A stretch of 64,000 bases of DNA from contig JAXLXY010000014.1 of NCBI GenBank assembly GCA_046327715.1, positions 1-64,000 of the forward strand. The letters run 5' to 3'. Below, in pieces: positions 16,663-24,510 of the stretch. Within the stretch, counting starts at the first letter, position 1, and each line of letters opens with the position of its first letter. The stretch is from JADJOM01 sp046327715. Its GTDB lineage: Bacteria > Gemmatimonadota > Gemmatimonadetes > Gemmatimonadales > GWC2-71-9. A program made the position numbers and the translations under genes. The notes below the pieces were generated by a model. The model saw only the letters and a program-made list of their open reading frames with translations, did no database searches and was not told the origin of the DNA.

Positions 16663-17061
16663 ATGCCTGGTCCCACCCCCGCCGATCCGACCCGCCCCGC
16701 GCGCCGCATCACCACCGTGCTGGCGCTGCTCTACATCCCGCTCTCGCTCTCGGGGCTGCAGGGGCTGCGGCGGGGGGTCGACGGCTATCCCCTGCCGAAC
16801 ATCCTGACCGACCTCGGCTTCACGGCGCTTACCCTGCTGCTGCTGGTGGCCCTGTGGCGCGGGCGCTGGTGGGGGAGCATCGGCCTGGCGCTGCTCGCGG
16901 GGGCGCGGCTCGCGGGCCGGCTGACCGGCGTCTTCTCGGATGGGGTCGCGGGGGTGGGCCTGCCGGGCCCGCTGTGGACCCTGCGGCTGCTGCTGCTCGC
17001 GGGAATCGTGGTGTTCGCGCTGCGGAGCCGGCCGCGGGCGGTTGTGGTGGCGACACCCTGA
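16663..17061 (+). CDS. Small membrane protein, unknown function
   Basis: Codes for 132 residues with four hydrophobic helices (about 18-35, 45-62, 68-85, 102-122). Arg/Lys flank the helices. No family recognised. The start follows GAGGAG and a clear TACCTTTG element. Confidence 0.65.
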   Translation: MPGPTPADPTRPARRITTVLALLYIPLSLSGLQGLRRGVDGYPLPNILTDLGFTALTLLLLVALWRGRWWGSIGLALLAGARLAGRLTGVFSDGVAGVGLPGPLWTLRLLLLAGIVVFALRSRPRAVVVATP

Positions 17062-17070
17062 ATGCGCCGA

Positions 17071-17100
17071 TTGCCCGCCCGTGCGCCGGCCCCTAGCTTG
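17071..17100 (+). promoter_or_regulatory. Predicted promoter, TTG-N20-TAGCTTG
   Basis: TTG at 17071-17073, 20 bases, TAGCTTG at 17094-17100, 44 bases before the lipoprotein ATG at 17145. Confidence 0.55.
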
Positions 17101-17144
17101 GCCGGGTGGCCATGACCCCAGCGCCCGCAGCCAGGAGCCGCACG

Positions 17145-17732
17145 ATGCGCCTCAGCCATTCGCTGGCCCTTGCAGCCATGCTCACCGGCTGCGCCCTTTC
17201 TCCCGTGATGCCGCCGATCAGCCGCAGCTACGTGCAGCCGGACGGCCCGCCGGCCACCACGGTGCCGGCGACCGGCACCACCCCATCGCCGATCGTGCGG
17301 GAGTACGATGCGGGAGAAGACGTCACCCGCGTCTCGGTGACCACCCATCGTGGGCAGTACTTCCTGTGGGCGCAGAAGCCGCGGCTGACCTTCTTCTTTG
17401 TGCACGCCGGCCAGGCCCCCGCCACGCTGCCCGCGGCGGTGTACCTGGTGTTCCGCACCCAGACCCCGCAGGCCGTCCTCGACAACCACCTCCAGCTGAC
17501 CTGTGATGGCGCGACGACCATGGCGGATGGCCTGCCGACGTCGCGGGTGGTGCCGGGGATCCTCGCCTCGAGTCACTACCTGACCTTCGAGATCCCGCTG
17601 CCGACCTACCTGGCGCTGAGCCGGTGCGGCACGGCGGAGGTCCAGGTCGGCGGAGTCCGGGCACCCTTCGGCACCGACCAGCTGGCGCTGCTCGGGATGC
17701 TGGCGCGGGAACTGCCGACCGTGACGCCGTGA
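17145..17732 (+). CDS. Predicted lipoprotein, unknown function
   Basis: Codes for 195 residues. Residues 1-18 are a short signal peptide ending in LTGC, a good lipobox; the start at 17145 follows CCAGGAG and is preferred over 17106. The mature protein is beta-rich with a Thr/Pro-rich linker and no recognisable motif. Predicted to be an outer-leaflet or periplasmic lipoprotein. Confidence 0.7.
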   Translation: MRLSHSLALAAMLTGCALSPVMPPISRSYVQPDGPPATTVPATGTTPSPIVREYDAGEDVTRVSVTTHRGQYFLWAQKPRLTFFFVHAGQAPATLPAAVYLVFRTQTPQAVLDNHLQLTCDGATTMADGLPTSRVVPGILASSHYLTFEIPLPTYLALSRCGTAEVQVGGVRAPFGTDQLALLGMLARELPTVTP

Positions 17733-17800
17733 GCGCTGCCCCCCGTCCACGCCGGCTGCCGTCGCCAGGCATCCGTCCAGCAGCAAGCGGTACCCGGGGT

Positions 17801-17807
17801 TAGATTC
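17801..17807 (+). promoter_or_regulatory. Predicted -7/-10 element TAGATTC
   Basis: TAGATTC lies 79 bases upstream of the ATG at 17887. The leader is longer than at most other genes here and includes GGAGAGG before the start. Confidence 0.35.
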
Positions 17808-17886
17808 CTGCTGTCCCCGCCCGATCCGCTGCTGGCGCCCCGTGGCCAACTCCGGTGCTGGTATCCCCCACCGGAGAGGTTGCCGC

Positions 17887-18204
17887 ATGTCCGCCTTCAA
17901 GCCACAGCAGCGTCACCTGATCATTGATGGCCGCAGCTTTCATTTCGTCTCCTACGAGGGCGTGCCCGCCAACCCGAAGCGCGCCATCGAGGCGACGCCG
18001 CCGATGTGGTACGCCATGGTGGGCGGCCGCCGCTGGCCGGTCTCGCCCTGTGACCCGAGCCTCACCACCGACCAGGTCGACGCGGCCCTCCTCCTCTGGG
18101 CCGAGGCGAATGCCGTGAGCCCGCCGGGCGACGTGGCGACCGCGACGCCGCCGCGCAGTGTTCCCCGGAACAAGGGCAACGAAAACTGGTGGGGCACCAA
18201 CTGA
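17887..18204 (+). CDS. Hypothetical small soluble protein
   Basis: Codes for 105 residues. The segment MWYAMVGGRRWPVSPCDPSLTTDQVDAALLLWAEANA looks conserved; the C-terminus (PPRSVPRNKGNENWWGTN) is likely disordered. The start at 17887 follows GGAGAGG; an in-frame GTG at 17842 is less likely. No family recognised. Confidence 0.55.
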   Translation: MSAFKPQQRHLIIDGRSFHFVSYEGVPANPKRAIEATPPMWYAMVGGRRWPVSPCDPSLTTDQVDAALLLWAEANAVSPPGDVATATPPRSVPRNKGNENWWGTN

Positions 18205-18233
18205 TCGCCACGCGGTGACCGCGGCGCGTCGGC

Positions 18234-18263
18234 TGGACCGGGTCGCCGCCGGCGCCTAGTTTC
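18234..18263 (+). promoter_or_regulatory. Predicted promoter, TGG-N20-TAGTTTC
   Basis: TGG at 18234-18236, 20 bases, TAGTTTC at 18257-18263, 26 bases before the SRPBCC ATG at 18290. Confidence 0.5.
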
Positions 18264-18289
18264 TCGGGCGTCCCCAGCCGGCGCCCGCC

Positions 18290-18709
18290 ATGCCTCACTT
18301 CAGTACCACCATCACCATCGATGCCCCACCGGAGCGCGTGCGCGCGGTCATGGTCGACGTCGAACGCTGGCACGAGTGGACGGCCTCGATTCGCGGCGTC
18401 CAGCGGCTGGACGCGGGGCCCTTCGCGGTGGGCTCGCGCGCGCGGGTGACGCAACCCGGCCTTCCGCCGGCGCTCTGGGAAGTCACCGCCCTCGATGGGG
18501 ACGGGTTCACCTGGGTGTCCCGGGCGCCGGGGGTGACGGTGACCGGGGATCACCGGGTCGCCGTGGTCGATGGCCGCTGCCAGGCCACCCTCTCGATCCG
18601 GTACGATGGCCCGCTGGGCGGGGTGCTGGCCTGGCTCACCCGGGGGGTCAACGAGCGGTATATCGGGATGGAGGCGGCGGGGCTCAAGCAGCGGTGTGAG
18701 GCGGGTTGA
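18290..18709 (+). CDS. SRPBCC (polyketide cyclase-like) protein
   Basis: Codes for 139 residues. ITIDAPPERVRAVMVDVERWHEW is the classic first strand and helix of the SRPBCC fold, and GVNERYIGMEAAGLKQR is the closing helix. Distinct from the second SRPBCC gene at 4281 in its middle part. Ligand unknown. Confidence 0.87.
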   Translation: MPHFSTTITIDAPPERVRAVMVDVERWHEWTASIRGVQRLDAGPFAVGSRARVTQPGLPPALWEVTALDGDGFTWVSRAPGVTVTGDHRVAVVDGRCQATLSIRYDGPLGGVLAWLTRGVNERYIGMEAAGLKQRCEAG

Positions 18710-18711
18710 CG

Positions 18712-18734
18712 CCCCGGGGGCGGCCCCCCCGGGG
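18712..18734 (+). terminator. GC-rich hairpin after SRPBCC gene
   Basis: CCCCGGGGG (18712-18720) and CCCCCGGGG (18726-18734) form a 9-bp stem with a 5-base loop, directly after the stop. No T-run follows. Confidence 0.4.
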
Positions 18735-18751
18735 ACGGCCCCCCACCCCAT

Positions 18752-18779
18752 CCGCGGGGCGGTCCGACCGGCTATCTTT
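18752..18779 (+). promoter_or_regulatory. Predicted promoter region with TATCTTT, shared by two paralogues
   Basis: TATCTTT at 18773-18779 follows a GCGGGGCGGTCCGACC block nearly identical to the block before the paralogue at 10070. The ATG is at 18846. Confidence 0.45.
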
Positions 18780-18845
18780 AGGGACGCTGCCGATGCATCG
18801 CCTTCGGTGCCGGACCGAAGGCTGGCTCACCCGCTCGAGGACTCC

Positions 18846-19205
18846 ATGACTGCATCAGACTCGACCACGAAACGCCGCCGTGCCGCCCAATTCGCCGTGC
18901 GCCCCGGCCCCGCCCCGACCGCGGGCGTCCTGGATGTCACCTGGGCGAGCCCGTTTGACCAGTCGTGCTTCGTGGTCTCGGTGCCGGAGGTCAAGGCCAA
19001 GGCCCGCAAGCCGGTGGACGAGCTGATGAAGGAGCTCACCGCGGAGACGGGCTGCACCGAGGAGGAGATCCTGGCCCACGGTCGCAAGGTGCGGGCCCTG
19101 CTCTTCTTCGCGGAGGAGCGCCTGGCGCGCGAGGGGGTGCTGGCCACCCTGGAGCCCAAGCAGAAGGTGCCGTTCGAGCTCAAGCCCGTCACGCCCGCGT
19201 TCTAG
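18846..19205 (+). CDS. Paralogue B of a 119-residue family of unknown function
   Basis: Codes for 119 residues, exactly the same length as the protein at 10070. Shared core: VTWASPFDQSC, VDELMKELTAETGCTEEE, HGRKVRALLFFAEERLAREGV, then a Pro-rich end (PVTPAF). The variable N-terminus (about 25 residues, TTKRRRAAQF) is basic in both. Function unknown. Confidence 0.65.
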   Translation: MTASDSTTKRRRAAQFAVRPGPAPTAGVLDVTWASPFDQSCFVVSVPEVKAKARKPVDELMKELTAETGCTEEEILAHGRKVRALLFFAEERLAREGVLATLEPKQKVPFELKPVTPAF

Positions 19206-19224
19206 CGGCGGTGCGGGACGACCC

Positions 19225-19258
19225 GGGCCGGGGTGGGCGCAGGGCGCTCCCCCGGCCC
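19225..19258 (+). terminator. GC-rich hairpin after paralogue B
   Basis: GGGCCGGGG (19225-19233) faces CCCCCGGCCC (19249-19258) across a 15-base loop, 20 bases after the stop at 19205. Confidence 0.4.
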
Positions 19259-19366
19259 GCGTGCGTCCGGGCACCCGGCCGGCCGCGGCCGGGCTGAAAC
19301 GCGCGGTCCCCCGCCCGCGTCATCGGTGGCGACCCTCGATCCCCGTCACCGCCCCGGGAGCCCCTC

Positions 19367-20029
19367 ATGGAAGCACCCCTCGACCGGCTGCATGCGCGGG
19401 CACGCGGCTGGTTCCCGCTGCAGCGCCTCGCGATCACCTGCCGGATCCTGCTCGCGCTCGCCTTCGTCCCCACCGCGCTGGTGAAGGTCCAGGGGCTGCC
19501 GTTCACGGTCATGGGCACGGACACGCCCGTGGGCTACTTCTTCGACGCGATGCACCGGACCGGTGGCTACTGGCGATTCATCGGCTGGGCCCAGCTGCTG
19601 GCGGGGGCGCTGCTGCTGCTCCCGCGCACCGCACTCGTCGGCGCCATCCTCTTCTTCCCGATCGTCATCAACATCTTCGTCATCACCGTCGCGCTCGGGT
19701 TCCAGGGCACGCCCTTCATCACCGGCCCGATGGTGCTCGCGGCGCTGTTCCTGCTCTGCTGGGACTATCACCGGCTCAAGCCGATCCTCGTGCCCGGCAC
19801 CCGCGCCATCGGGCCGGTGCCGGCGGGGGTGCCCGTGGGGCGGCTGGAGCTGGCGGGCTACGTCACGGTGACGGTGGCCGGGCTCGTGGTCCTCGCCGCC
19901 ACCCGGAGCCTGGTGCCGCCGGGAGTGACGCGGCCCGGCCTCCTCGCCGGCGCGGCCGGCGCCCTCATGGTGCTCGCGGGGTGGTTGTCGGCCCTGCGCC
20001 GGCCGGCGGCAGCGGCAGCCGCAGGATGA
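19367..20029 (+). CDS. DoxX-like integral membrane protein
   Basis: Codes for 220 residues with six hydrophobic segments. An initial LALAFVPTALVKVQGLPFTVMG segment and WRFIGWAQLLAGALLLLPRTALVGAILFFPIVINIF resemble the DoxX/DUF417-like group of small membrane proteins. Function is unknown. Its 3' end overlaps the end of the convergent beta-propeller gene by 65 bp. Confidence 0.65.
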   Translation: MEAPLDRLHARARGWFPLQRLAITCRILLALAFVPTALVKVQGLPFTVMGTDTPVGYFFDAMHRTGGYWRFIGWAQLLAGALLLLPRTALVGAILFFPIVINIFVITVALGFQGTPFITGPMVLAALFLLCWDYHRLKPILVPGTRAIGPVPAGVPVGRLELAGYVTVTVAGLVVLAATRSLVPPGVTRPGLLAGAAGALMVLAGWLSALRRPAAAAAAG

Positions 20030-21197
20030 CGATGTCGGCGAGCGCCGCGGGGTCGATCGGCGTGCCGTCCGGCCGGAACGCGCGCGACTGGGTGTTGGCA
20101 AAGTAGAGGAAGGTGTCGCCGTCGATCGCACCGGTGGTCATGCCGTTGAACCCCGGGTGATAGCGCTCGAGGACCTCGGCGCCGACGATCCGTTCCCCCG
20201 CGGGGTCGAGCGGCAGCCAGAGCACCCGTCCCGGGTGGATCCCGTTCTGGATGCCCACCAGCCCGCCGCGATACCAGTACAGCCCGTCGAGGCTGCCCGT
20301 CGGGACACCCGCCGGTGCCGGCAGGATGTGTACCCGCCCGGACGGGTACTCCACGCGATGGATGTCGTGCCACCCCGCCACGTAGAACGCCCCGCCGTCC
20401 GGCGCCGCGGCGATGCCGTTGGCCTCGGGGATGGAGCCGGCGGGCACGAGCGGGGCCAGGGCCGCGTGGCCCGGGGCCAGGCACCAGACGGAGCCGTCCG
20501 AGGTGCCGGTGGCGCAGGCGGTGCCATCCGGGAGCAGCGCCACATCATTGAGCGCGCCGGTCGGCGGCCCGGCGTGGCGCGCGAGCAGCCGACCGTCCTG
20601 GAGGGCGTACTGGTGCAGCGCTGCGCCCCCCACGGCGGGATCCCCGAAGGCGCGCGGGTCGTCGACCACGGCCCACAGGTGCCGGCGCGCGGCATCCACC
20701 CGGAGCCCCACCACCACCCGCCGTTCCCCAGGGACCACCTGCGCCACGAAGTCGGTCACCCCGCCGGTCGCGTCGATCCGCACGATCTTCCCCTTGAAGC
20801 TCCCCGCGAACAGGGCCCGCGACCCGGGGTCGTAGGCCAGCCCCTCCGGCTGCAGGTCCCGCTCCCGGATGCGGAAGGCCGGGGTGCCACGCACCAGGGG
20901 CGGATGGGCTGCGCGGATCCCGGCGACGATCCGGGTGAAGGCGGTGTCGCCGTGCAGGAAGAAGAACCCGCGATAGAAACCCGGGTCGAGCCCGCCGGGG
21001 GCGCGGGCCACTGCTGCGAGCAGCGCCAGCGTCTCGGCGCGGTGGCCCTGGGCGGCATGCTGCGCGGCCAGATTGAACAGCACCACGGCATCGTCGAGGT
21101 CGCGGGCGCGCAGCGCCTCCAGATGCGGCTGGTCGAGGCCCTGTGCCGGCAGGGGCGCCGGCCACCCGGCGGGCGTGGCCAGGGCCAGGGCAACCAA
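19965..21197 (-). CDS. Secreted SMP-30/NHL-type beta-propeller protein
   Basis: Codes for at least 410 residues. Repeated strands with Asp-rich turns (FRIRERDLQPEGLAYDPGSRALFAGSFKGKIVRID; LNDVALLPDGTACATGTSDGSVW; NGIAAAPDGGAFYVAG) indicate a six-bladed propeller of the SMP-30/gluconolactonase type. The apparent start is TTG at 21197; the open frame continues upstream without an ATG, and in-frame CTG codons near 21215-21221 would complete the signal peptide (RSLPLSRFPLLVALALA). An N-terminal 70-residue helical region precedes the propeller. Confidence 0.72.
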   Translation of the reverse strand: MVALALATPAGWPAPLPAQGLDQPHLEALRARDLDDAVVLFNLAAQHAAQGHRAETLALLAAVARAPGGLDPGFYRGFFFLHGDTAFTRIVAGIRAAHPPLVRGTPAFRIRERDLQPEGLAYDPGSRALFAGSFKGKIVRIDATGGVTDFVAQVVPGERRVVVGLRVDAARRHLWAVVDDPRAFGDPAVGGAALHQYALQDGRLLARHAGPPTGALNDVALLPDGTACATGTSDGSVWCLAPGHAALAPLVPAGSIPEANGIAAAPDGGAFYVAGWHDIHRVEYPSGRVHILPAPAGVPTGSLDGLYWYRGGLVGIQNGIHPGRVLWLPLDPAGERIVGAEVLERYHPGFNGMTTGAIDGDTFLYFANTQSRAFRPDGTPIDPAALADIVILRLPLPPAGAGPTTTPRAP

Positions 21198-21265
21198 GAG
21201 CGGGAATCGGGACAGGGGCAGGCTCCGAGGGGTCGCGATCCCTCCCTACGCGCTGTGACCGGGGG

Positions 21266-21295
21266 TGGTTGCGGGCCGGACGCCCCGATAGGTTC
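21266..21295 (+). promoter_or_regulatory. Predicted promoter, TGG-N20-TAGGTTC
   Basis: TGG at 21266-21268, 20 bases, TAGGTTC at 21289-21295, then a strong AGGAGGGGAG ribosome site before the ATG at 21341. Confidence 0.5.
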
Positions 21296-21340
21296 GAGGG
21301 GTGTAAGGCGGGTGGGCCACGTCAGCCTCCAGGAGGGGAG

Positions 21341-21829
21341 ATGCAGGGTTCGATCGCGCGCGTGAGCATCAAGCCCCGGGTGCCCGGCGAGGTGGGCCTC
21401 CCCAAGGCCGCGGTGCCGGTGCTCGCGGTCTCGGCCGCCGGGGCGGACGGCGACTACAACCGCTACCGGATGGAATCCCTCGCCGGCGACCCCGACCAGG
21501 CGCTCCTCCTCGTCACGGAGGACCTGCTCGCGACGCTGCACGCGGCGGGGTGGCCGGTGGCCGCCGGCGACCTCGGGGAAAACGTCACCCTGCGGGGCCT
21601 CGCGGAATCGGCGCTCGGCCCCGGCGTGCGGCTCGAGTCGGGAGCGGTGCGGCTGGAGGTGACCAAGCCCTGCGTGCCGTGCCGCGAGCTCTACACCCTG
21701 CCGTACGTAGGCCCGGAGCGCGGACCCGCCTTCCTCAAGGCCGCCACGGGGCGGCGCGGGTGGTACGCGCGGGTGCTGGCGGGCGGCGAGCTCCGCCCCG
21801 GCGACCCGGTCCGGCTGGCCCCCGCCTGA
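21341..21829 (+). CDS. MOSC domain protein
   Basis: Codes for 162 residues, a stand-alone MOSC domain. DLGENVTLRG and the Cys-containing motif KPCVPC (Cys111, Cys114) are the MOSC hallmarks; the Cys is proposed to carry sulfur or bind molybdenum cofactor. Such short MOSC proteins are linked to sulfur transfer or to detoxification of N-hydroxylated bases. The start follows AGGAGGGGAG. No molybdenum enzyme is adjacent. Confidence 0.87.
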   Translation: MQGSIARVSIKPRVPGEVGLPKAAVPVLAVSAAGADGDYNRYRMESLAGDPDQALLLVTEDLLATLHAAGWPVAAGDLGENVTLRGLAESALGPGVRLESGAVRLEVTKPCVPCRELYTLPYVGPERGPAFLKAATGRRGWYARVLAGGELRPGDPVRLAPA

Positions 21830-21865
21830 CACCCCCTTCACCCGTCTCCCCTCCTCGAGGCTCGC

Positions 21866-22306
21866 ATGGCCGACGGCACGCCACAGTCCTACCAGCAGCA
21901 CAAGCGCTACGTCCCGGGGTTTCATGTCGTGTCCTTCGGCCTGGTGGCCGTCACCTGTGTCCTCGCCGCGATCCAGCTGATCCGGGCGCCCGGCATCGGC
22001 AGCCTGGCGGGCGTGACCGGGTCGCTCGCGCTCCTGGCTCTCTTCTGGTATGTGCGGTTCTTTCCGCTCGGCGTGCAGGACCGGGTCATCTGCCTCGAGG
22101 AGCGGCTGCGGCTGGCGAGCCTGCTGCCGGCCGACCTGGCCGCGCGCGCGGAGGGGCTCCGGCCGGGCCAGCTGATCGCGCTGCGCTTCGCCTCGGACGC
22201 GGAGCTGCCGGCGCTGGTGCGCCGGGTGCTGGACGAGGGGATCGCCAGCCGGGATGCCATCAAGGCGCTGATCACCACCTGGCGCCCTGACACCCGGCGC
22301 ATCTGA
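21866..22306 (+). CDS. DUF6526-like membrane protein
   Basis: Codes for 146 residues. The opening QSYQQHKRYVPGFH followed by two membrane helices and the cytosolic tail with LRFASDAELPALVRRVLDEG matches the DUF6526 pattern. Function unknown. It lies 36 bases after the MOSC gene and 11 bases before the thioesterase gene. Confidence 0.72.
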   Translation: MADGTPQSYQQHKRYVPGFHVVSFGLVAVTCVLAAIQLIRAPGIGSLAGVTGSLALLALFWYVRFFPLGVQDRVICLEERLRLASLLPADLAARAEGLRPGQLIALRFASDAELPALVRRVLDEGIASRDAIKALITTWRPDTRRI

Positions 22307-22317
22307 GCCACCGCGCC

Positions 22318-22806
22318 ATGCCGCCCACGCCGGGCACCGCGGCCGAGCTGCAGGCGCTGCTGGGCCACGACTTTCCGCTCTCGGCCCATCTCGGCGCCCG
22401 GGTGTCGGTGGCCGACAGCCGGCAGGTGACCCTGAGGGCGCCGCTGGCCCCCAACCGGAATCGCTCGGGCACCGCGTTCGCCGGCAGCCTCAACGCGCTG
22501 GCCACGCTGGCCGGTTGGTCCTGGGTATGGCTCCGCCTGCGGGAGGAGCGGCTCCTGGCCGAGTCGGTGCTGCAGGACAGCAGCATCCACTATGACCGCC
22601 CCGTGGCCACCGACTTCGAGGCCACCTGTGACCCGCCACCGGCGGCTGCCCTCGAGCGGTTCCTGGCGGCGCTCCGGCGCCGCGGACGGGCCCGGCTCCG
22701 GCTGGAGGTGCGCCTGACCGATGCCGCCGGCCAGGCCGCCAGCTTCACGGGGCGCTACGTCGCCACCACCCCGCCGCACATGGCCGAACGCCGGCGAGTG
22801 GAGTAG
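22318..22806 (+). CDS. YiiD C-terminal-type thioesterase
   Basis: Codes for 162 residues. The hotdog-fold motif NRNRSGTAFAGSLNALATLAGW is characteristic of the YiiD_C putative thioesterase family; the following strand pattern (ESVLQDSSIHYDRP) completes the domain. Acyl-CoA or acyl-carrier specificity is unknown. Co-transcribed with the DUF6526 gene by spacing. Confidence 0.82.
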   Translation: MPPTPGTAAELQALLGHDFPLSAHLGARVSVADSRQVTLRAPLAPNRNRSGTAFAGSLNALATLAGWSWVWLRLREERLLAESVLQDSSIHYDRPVATDFEATCDPPPAAALERFLAALRRRGRARLRLEVRLTDAAGQAASFTGRYVATTPPHMAERRRVE

Positions 22807-22810
22807 GTTG
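22781..22810 (+). promoter_or_regulatory. Predicted promoter, TGG-N20-TAGGTTG, embedded in a stop codon
   Basis: TGG at 22781-22783 and TAGGTTG at 22804-22810. The TAG of the -7 element is the stop codon of the thioesterase gene, so the promoter of the next gene overlaps its neighbour. Confidence 0.45.
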
Positions 22811-22860
22811 CGACACCGGCCCGTGAGGGCCGGCGGAGTTCCTCGCCATCCCGGGCCGAC

Positions 22861-23727
22861 ATGTCACGACCATCCCCCGCCTCCCCGCTGCCCCGGCCCC
22901 GCGCGCTGACGCCCGCGGAAGTGCAGGGCATCGAGCGCGCGGACCTCGACGCGTGGCGTGACATGTACCTGGCGCTGCCGCCCGCCTTCACCCGCGAGTT
23001 CCGGCCCGAGCTGCGGGAGCAGGACGGGGTGGCCTACACCCGGTGCCGCGCGATCCCGTTCGTCCACTTCAACTCGCTGCTGAACCTCGGACTCGGCGCG
23101 CCCGCGACCGAGGCAGTGCTCGATGCGATCCTGGCCGCGTACGATGCCGTGGGGATTGCCCGGGTCACGGTGCTCGCCCTGCCCAGCGCGGAGCCGCCCG
23201 CCCTCCCGGGATGGCTCACCGCCCGAGGCTGCGTGGAGCGGCCGGGCTGGGACCGGGTGTTCCGGACCGCCCCGCTCGCGGGGCATGCGGTGGAGGACCC
23301 CGCGGTGGCCTTCGTGGACAGCCGGATGGCCCCGCGCTGGACCCGCTTCCTCGACCGGTGGTACGGCCTGCCCACCGCGCCCTGGCTGCAGGAGCTGGTG
23401 GGCCGCGACGGCTGGCACCACGCGGTGCTGGTGGAGGGCGACGAGATCCGGGCGGCGCGCAGCATGTTCATCGGCCCGCAGCGCACCGCCTGGCTGGGCA
23501 TCGAGGCGCCGGTGCCGGGGGTGATGGCGCCCGGGTTCGCGGACGACGACCGGCTCATCCGCGCGCTGCTCGGGCTGGCGGCGCGACGCGAGACGCAGCT
23601 GGCGGTGGCCGACCTGGAGGCGGTGCGGCCGGACCGCGCCGGGCCCGCCTACGATCGCTGGGACGCCCTTGGCTTCACGGTCGGGTACCGCCGCGCCCAC
23701 TTCGTCCGCGACCGCCAGGCGCCCTGA
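22861..23727 (+). CDS. Putative tandem GNAT-fold protein
   Basis: Codes for 288 residues. Two halves each show a GNAT-like strand order; the C-terminal half ends in YDRWDALGFTVGYRRAHFVR, typical of the last GNAT strands. Motif A is weak in both halves, so acetyltransferase activity is uncertain. The N-terminal half contains IPFVHFNSLLNLGLGAPATEAVLDAILAAYDAVG, which looks like the N-half of two-domain GNATs. Confidence 0.6.
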   Translation: MSRPSPASPLPRPRALTPAEVQGIERADLDAWRDMYLALPPAFTREFRPELREQDGVAYTRCRAIPFVHFNSLLNLGLGAPATEAVLDAILAAYDAVGIARVTVLALPSAEPPALPGWLTARGCVERPGWDRVFRTAPLAGHAVEDPAVAFVDSRMAPRWTRFLDRWYGLPTAPWLQELVGRDGWHHAVLVEGDEIRAARSMFIGPQRTAWLGIEAPVPGVMAPGFADDDRLIRALLGLAARRETQLAVADLEAVRPDRAGPAYDRWDALGFTVGYRRAHFVRDRQAP

Positions 23728-23736
23728 GCCCGCGGC

Positions 23737-24510
23737 TCAGGCGATGCCCCCGAAGCGCGACTCGAACGGCTCGCGGTAGCTCCGGGTGAGGGTGAGCCGG
23801 GTGCCGTCGTCCAGCTGGACCTCCCAGTCCCCGTCGCCAAGGGGGCGCAGGGCGCGCACGGCGGCCAGCCGGACGATCGTGGAGCGGTGGATGCGGGCGA
23901 AGGCCGCCGGGTCGAGCAGGCGCTCCAGCTCGCGCATGGTGCGGCGGGAGAGATGCGTGCCGGACGCGGCATGCAGCCGGACGTAGTTGTCGGCGGCCTC
24001 GATCCAGCGCACCTCCTCCAGCGGCACCACCACGGTGTCGCGCGCGCCGCGGGCCGCGAGGCGGTCGAGGTAGCGGACCCCGCCCCCATGCGGCGCGAGC
24101 AGCGCGGTGGTGACCCGCTCGAGCTCCAGCGCCCGTGCCCCCGCCCGCCGTTCCCGCACCCGCCCCACCGTCCGGGCCAGCCGTCCCGCATCGAAGGGCT
24201 TGAGCAGGTAATCCACCGCGTGGGCCTCGAAGGCCTTGAGGGCATACTGGTCGTACGCGGTGACGAAGACGATGAGCGGCGCGGCGGCGGGATCCAGCGC
24301 CGCCACGACGCCGAGGCCGTCGAGCTCGGGCATCTGCACGTCGAGGAACACCACGTCCGGGGCCAGCGCTTCGATCCGCTCGAGCGCCTCGAGCCCGTGG
24401 GCCGCCTCGCCGGCCACGCGCACGCCCGGGAGCGCGGTGAGCAGCCGCACCAGGTCGCGGCGCACCAGCGGCTCGTCGTCCACCACGAGCGCGAGGAGGT
24501 CATCCGTCAT
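23737..24510 (-). CDS. LytTR-type response regulator
   Basis: Codes for 257 residues. An N-terminal receiver domain has LALVVDDEPLVRRD and the phosphorylated Asp in VVFLDVQMPELDG (about residue 56), and the Lys in YLLKPF. The C-terminal domain is LytTR, with RYLDRL, EEVRWIEAADNYVRLH and FARIHRSTIVRL. It begins at the ATGA overlap with the upstream kinase gene and so is its cognate partner. Confidence 0.92.
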   Translation of the reverse strand: MTDDLLALVVDDEPLVRRDLVRLLTALPGVRVAGEAAHGLEALERIEALAPDVVFLDVQMPELDGLGVVAALDPAAAPLIVFVTAYDQYALKAFEAHAVDYLLKPFDAGRLARTVGRVRERRAGARALELERVTTALLAPHGGGVRYLDRLAARGARDTVVVPLEEVRWIEAADNYVRLHAASGTHLSRRTMRELERLLDPAAFARIHRSTIVRLAAVRALRPLGDGDWEVQLDDGTRLTLTRSYREPFESRFGGIA

